The notes below the pieces were generated by a model. That model saw only the letters and a program-made list of their open reading frames with translations. It made no database searches and was not told the DNA's origin. From Brevibacterium sp. p3-SID960 (lineage in GTDB: Bacteria; Actinomycetota; Actinomycetes; Actinomycetales; Brevibacteriaceae): DNA of 9,586 nt. Where the stretch lies: the NCBI RefSeq assembly GCF_025144725.1, contig NZ_JALXKS010000062.1, positions 1 through 9,586 on the forward strand, read 5' to 3'. Positions 6,398-9,586 of this stretch are shown here, piece after piece (position 1 is the stretch's first letter; each line of letters starts with the position of its first letter). Both the position numbers and the translations under genes were made by a program.

Positions 6398-6676
6398 GTG
6401 TTATGTGCTGGTGAACCTCTGCGCATGTGTCTGGCATGCCGGAAGCGGGAGCCGATGAGTCGGCTCGTCAGGCTCGCAGTGGTTGACGAAAGCACACCGC
6501 ACATTGCGGTTGACGCCCAGCGCAGGCTGCCCGGGAGGGGAGCCTGGATCCATCCCGATGAGCGCTGCGTCGACTCAGCGGTGAAGAGAAGCGCGTTCAG
6601 ACGAGCGCTGCGCACTCAGGCCCCGGCCGGTGCACAGCTGCTCGATGACATCCGTCGGATTACGGAAAGCAGATGA
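6398..6676 (+). CDS. ylxR: YlxR family RNA-binding protein (DUF448)
   Basis: This is a small basic cytoplasmic protein of the YlxR/DUF448 family, always near nusA-infB. Relatives bind RNA, and a role in regulation or RNase P function has been proposed in some bacteria. The product is 92 aa from GTG 6398. Family marks are RMCLACRKREP (usual form RTCxGCR) with two Cys, then the basic LPGRGAWIHPDERCV block, and AVKRSAFRRAL. Start choice: GTG 6359 touches the nusA stop but adds an atypical MPGAPAG tail; ATG 6425 would begin inside the RTC motif and has no SD; GTG 6398 fits the family and has a promoter box 7 nt before it. Its second codon would be TTA, rare in such genomes. It is co-transcribed with nusA and possibly also from its own promoter. 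infB follows after 131 bp. Confidence 0.85.
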   Translation: MLCAGEPLRMCLACRKREPMSRLVRLAVVDESTPHIAVDAQRRLPGRGAWIHPDERCVDSAVKRSAFRRALRTQAPAGAQLLDDIRRITESR

Positions 6677-6730
6677 ACCGAATGGAAACCCAGCAGTGAG
6701 TGCTCAGAAATGACACCCGACGCATACGGT

Positions 6731-6763
6731 CGTGAGCAGTGAAATGAGAACTGTTCACTCACG
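6731..6763 (+). other. Interrupted hairpin in the ylxR-infB gap
   Basis: CGTGA (6731-6735) pairs with TCACG (6759-6763) and GTGAA (6739-6743) with TTCAC (6754-6758), with a GCA bulge and a 10-nt loop. A weak TACGGT box (6725-6730) lies just before it. AGCAGTGA in the left arm (6735-6742) also occurs at 6692-6699. It may be the upstream part of the folded infB leader. Confidence 0.45.
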
Positions 6764-6767
6764 ATGA

Positions 6768-6803
6768 GGTTCCTTCCTGTCCGGGAAGGAACCCGGACAG
6801 GAG
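6768..6803 (+). promoter_or_regulatory. infB leader with two mutually exclusive hairpins over the SD
   Basis: Hairpin A: GGTTCCTTCC (6768-6777) pairs perfectly with GGAAGGAACC (6784-6793) over a TGTCCG loop. Hairpin B: CCTGTCCGGG (6776-6785) pairs perfectly with CCCGGACAGG (6792-6801) over an AAGGAA loop. They share bases and cannot form together. The infB SD is AGGAG (6799-6803), 4 nt before GTG 6808, and its first three bases lie inside hairpin B. A leaves the SD open and B partly covers it. A would form first during transcription, while B is richer in G/C. This layout fits a translation switch; the signal it would sense is unknown. Confidence 0.7.
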
Positions 6804-6807
6804 AAAA

Positions 6808-9582
<2,775 letters not shown>

Positions 9583-9586
9583 CGCT

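Overview
The window looks like chromosomal core sequence from a high-GC Gram-positive actinobacterium, probably of the Micrococcales (a Brevibacterium/Arthrobacter-like lineage). This is an inference from strong G/C third-position bias, a NusA without the C-terminal acidic repeats, and an IF2 with a long Pro/Gly/Arg linker containing [20 protein letters not shown] repeats. The gene order proS - (divergent lipoprotein cluster) - rimP - nusA - ylxR - infB matches, from memory, the order around Rv2839c-Rv2845c in Mycobacterium tuberculosis.

Layout: 1-132 is the upstream region of proS, with a possible extended -10 and a good Shine-Dalgarno (SD) site. proS (133-1962, +) ends in a 16-bp hairpin terminator. 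A repeat-rich convergent gap (about 2011-2646) has no convincing gene. Two minus-strand genes follow, reading away from rimP: a Tat/lipoprotein with a DUF4439-like ferritin-like domain (4646-3669), then a kinase of the streptomycin 6-phosphotransferase/hydroxyurea-kinase type (3666-2647) sitting directly against it. A divergent promoter region of about 100 bp (4647-4748) separates these from rimP (4749-5222), nusA (5375-6358), ylxR (6398-6676) and infB (6808-9582), all on the plus strand. The downstream gene of this operon (often rbfA) lies outside the window.

The plus-strand genes form the classic translation/transcription operon: RimP for 30S maturation, NusA for elongation and termination, YlxR as an RNA-binding partner protein, and IF2 for initiation. 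ProRS supplies prolyl-tRNA. The two minus-strand genes are accessory; their function in this setting is unknown.

No mobile element, CRISPR array, rRNA or tRNA was seen, and the window is mostly housekeeping DNA. The most interesting signal is non-coding. The infB leader (6768-6803) contains two overlapping, mutually exclusive, perfect 10-bp hairpins, and the downstream one covers part of the infB SD. This looks like an RNA switch. A second theme is a TANNNT box placed exactly 7 nt before the start codons of three genes (lipoprotein, rimP, ylxR), which suggests leaderless transcripts.
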